Below are positions 59,001 through 64,000 of a stretch of 64,000 bases of DNA, piece by piece. The position numbers and the translations under genes were made by a program. The notes beneath the pieces were generated by a model. That model was not told the origin of the DNA, did not search any database, and saw only the letters and a list, made by a program, of their open reading frames with translations. The DNA is from Rhodocollybia butyracea. Lineage: Eukaryota; Basidiomycota; Agaricomycetes; Agaricales; Omphalotaceae. Location of the stretch: positions 186,001 through 250,000 of the forward strand of contig JADNRY010000040.1 in NCBI GenBank assembly GCA_015501585.1, given 5' to 3'. Numbering within the stretch: position 1 is the first letter of the stretch; each line of letters opens with the position of its first letter.

Positions 59001-59305
59001 GAGGCTAGAGCATGAAGGTGTCAAAACATTCACTAAGATCTGAATCGAAACGGTGGATAGTACGAGTATACTCCGAGATCAGATTTTCATGTCCGCAGAA
59101 AAGTTTCCGTAGAATGAGCGACTTTCGCAATAGGCCATGGGAAGCAGTACTAACAGCAGTTTACAGGCTTCTACAGGTTGTTTTGCTGTTGGCTCCTGCT
59201 GTAAAACGTCATCACAATTCAAAAACTGACTCACGCTTCATTGTATGAAAAAACTTATAAGTTATAACTTCAGTTTCCTGTCCTGAACTCCCATCATCCA
59301 CTATA

Positions 59306-62301
<2,996 letters not shown>

Positions 62302-62698
62302 AATGGCTGGATATTCTATCATTTATAATGGACCTGGAGGGAATTGTCCACACCACCTATTACTACTCTACTATATCTCTATAGTCCCAATTTACTATCG
62401 TTGTTTCTCTGCAGCGCTCAGTGAAAGGCCCAGGGTAGGTGATAAGATAAGGTCACGGGACTCGAGCGGCCCGTGCATAGCCACACTCTATTGGACGATA
62501 TCGATCTCGTAGTCACTCTTTCATTCTGTAACCACATCTTACAACACACAAAGTTCTACCTGGATTTGGCAGGATTTTATCGAGGATTGCACAATTTTTC
62601 TCAACGACTTCTCTTAGCAAAACTCTGGATAAGAGTCAGTCGATAGCGACTCTTTTGACGCAATAACGAAACAGAAGAAAGAAGAACTCTAATTCGGA
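62302..62698. promoter_or_regulatory. Spacer between ARG5,6 and UBC13
   Basis: Holds the ARG5,6 3' end and the UBC13 promoter/5' leader. No open frame of interest and no distinctive motif. Confidence 0.4.
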
Positions 62699-63502
62699 AT
62701 GGCTGGTTTACCCAAGGTTCGTCTGCTACCGTATATCTGAGCCGTTCTGACGAAAAATTCCTCTTTGAAAATACCATACTTGCATTACTTGCTCGCGCGC
62801 CACTTTTGAACCGTCGTCATCGGTGTTTTGATATCTGGTGAACAGCGTATCATCAAGGCTGGTTCATCTATCCATCTTGGCTATATTCCATTCACTGAGT
62901 ACCGTATAACTCGCAGGAAACCGAACGTCTCGTCGCAGATCCAGCTCCAGGAATCACTGCTGCACCTCATGAAGATAATTTGCGGTATTTCGACGTCACA
63001 ATACAGGGACCAGAAGGAAGTCCATTCTCAAGTGAGTATCTTCCGAGTGCCTGACATCAAAATCGTCATTGTCAATCACTTTTGCAGGCGGTGTTTTCAA
63101 CCTCGAGCTATTCCTTCCGGAAGAGTACCCTATGGCGCCACCAAAGGTGCGCTTTTTGACCAAGATCTATCACCCGAATATCGGTGAGTAACTTGATTCG
63201 TGTGCAATCTGGGTAGCGACTGAGAAAACGCTGATTTAGACAAACTTGGTCGGATCTGTTTGGATATCTTGAAAGGTGTGCATTAATCAATTCAGACGGT
63301 GATTCCAACTCAATTTTACTTTCCAGATAAATGGTCACCCGCTCTTCAGATTCGAACGGTCTTACTCTCCGTACAGGCCTTACTTAGCGCCCCGAATCCC
63401 GATGACCCGCTCGCCACGGATGTAGCGAAGCACTACAAGGAGAACGAGAAAGATGCACAGAGGGTCAGTCGGGAGTGGACAGAGAAATATGCCAGTGGTT
63501 GA
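62699..63502 (+). CDS. UBC13: Ubiquitin-conjugating enzyme E2 Ubc13
   Basis: E2 that builds Lys63-linked ubiquitin chains with an Mms2-type partner in DNA-damage tolerance. Exons: MAGLPK (62699-62716), a 12-nt exon RIIK (62846-62857), [13 protein letters not shown]...[28 protein letters not shown] and [25 protein letters not shown] (catalytic Cys in GRICLD), and [20 protein letters not shown] to EKYASG. The full domain is about 150 residues, collinear with Ubc13 orthologues. The intron after RIIK begins GC rather than GT. Confidence 0.93.
62858..62916 (+). other. GC-AG intron after a 12-nt exon in UBC13
   Basis: RIIK|ETERL continuity of Ubc13 requires splicing from AAG|GCTGGT at 62858 to CTCGCAG at 62916 (59 nt). 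No GT donor gives the conserved sequence. Confidence 0.75.
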
Positions 63503-63616
63503 GTGACGGTTGCTCACAGAATGTCAGAAGAGAGTTGCATGCGCGTGTACACATGTTAAAGTATTTCATTTGTTGTCATCATTGATATCTTTTTGCACTT
63601 CTTTCAAGAGGCAGTT

Positions 63617-64000
63617 TTAGCTGCAAAGATTCCAGAGAATACGTACTGGTACGAGAATGGTTTCTGGAAAGGTGGAATTTGAGCCAAGGCTATCTCTTAC
63701 TCTTGGACCTCCCTGCGCAGTTGCTTCAGCACGTTCAACAGCAAGATCCAAATTAAGTATAGAACACCGTAAGCAAATAAAAGAATGATGAAGTAAATTA
63801 GAAGCGACGTACTGCAAAATTCTTTGCGTAAGACGGTCAAGCTAATTTTCAGATACTAATAGTCATTGCGCAGGGCTACTATGAGGGAAAAGAAAATAAG
63901 TTCTTACCTACATGAAGGAAACATAAGTTGCCGCGAACCATTGTCCGCGTTCTGACAGGGCTCTAGCTACTACGAGACATCGCCCCAGTCTGTACACTTA
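63617..64000 (-). CDS. 3' exons of an unidentified gene
   Basis: The minus strand from the window edge reads RCLVVARALSERGQWFAA and TYVSF. It then has a donor-like GTAGGTAAG near 63910, an acceptor at about 63842 (AAAATTAG), the piece LTVLRKEF, and a further frame (LDLAVERAEATAQGGPRVRD...) to a TAG at 63617. The coding look of the first exon is good, but I do not recognise the protein and the last joins are uncertain. It converges on UBC13. Confidence 0.3.

Noticed and set aside
63750..63830. Similarity of AAAAGAATGATGAAGTAAATTAGAAGC to gene X at 33.0 kb
   Set aside because: Short AT-rich match without further homology on either side; probably chance.

Overview
The window reads as nuclear DNA of a filamentous basidiomycete, most likely an agaric-type Agaricomycete. 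Genes are cut by many short introns (about 50-65 nt) with GT/GC...AG borders and CTAAC-like branch sites. Single-copy eukaryotic housekeeping genes are recognisable: calcineurin A, elongin C, EFL1/RIA1, ARG5,6 and UBC13. The accessory families are typical of mushrooms: DUF6533 seven-helix-like proteins, F-box/LRR proteins, and a STAND NTPase with an MLKL/HeLo-like N-terminal bundle. I see no retrotransposon or DNA-transposon ORFs, no CRISPR array, no rRNA and no convincing tRNA.

Layout. 1-770: tail of a DUF6533 gene. 1,385-16,485: a locally duplicated region built from a coiled-coil gene (CC, minus) facing a small gene of unknown function (Y, plus), with Crinkler/RHS-like NTPase genes (Z, minus) between. 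The CC-Y pair occurs three times, with CC reduced to a relic in the first. Most copies carry stops, frameshifts or deletions, and one small in-frame Y-Z chimera exists. 18,159-21,120: an NLR-like STAND gene (4-helix bundle, NB-ARC, TPR). 21,360-29,469: a tandem array of six related membrane proteins (TM0-TM5, minus) with a seventh diverged member at 35.5-36.2 kb. In the distal half the repeat unit also carries a composite F-box-5'/calcineurin-tail fragment. 30,227-31,918: an F-box gene that looks like the donor of those 5' pieces. 32.1-36.6 kb: duplicated calcineurin regulatory-tail fragments joined to an unknown gene X. 36,748-37,598: a fourth, intact Y gene.

38,040-43,134 is a conserved stretch: calcineurin A (minus), elongin C (minus) and an F-box/LRR gene (plus). 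44.6-48.2 kb and 54.5-57.4 kb are two homologous blocks of DUF6533 genes flanking EFL1 (49,550-54,019, minus). 57.8-59.0 kb is a heavily decayed relic of the phosphatidylglycerolphosphate synthase gene PGS1. 59,306-63,502 holds ARG5,6 and UBC13, and the last 400 bases contain exons of an unidentified minus-strand gene.

The main biology is rapid local gene birth and death. The housekeeping genes are intact, while the accessory families between them are duplicated, decayed and recombined into chimeras. Several genes also use GC-AG introns. Exon boundaries were read by eye from splice motifs and homology between copies and are approximate unless a coordinate is stated.
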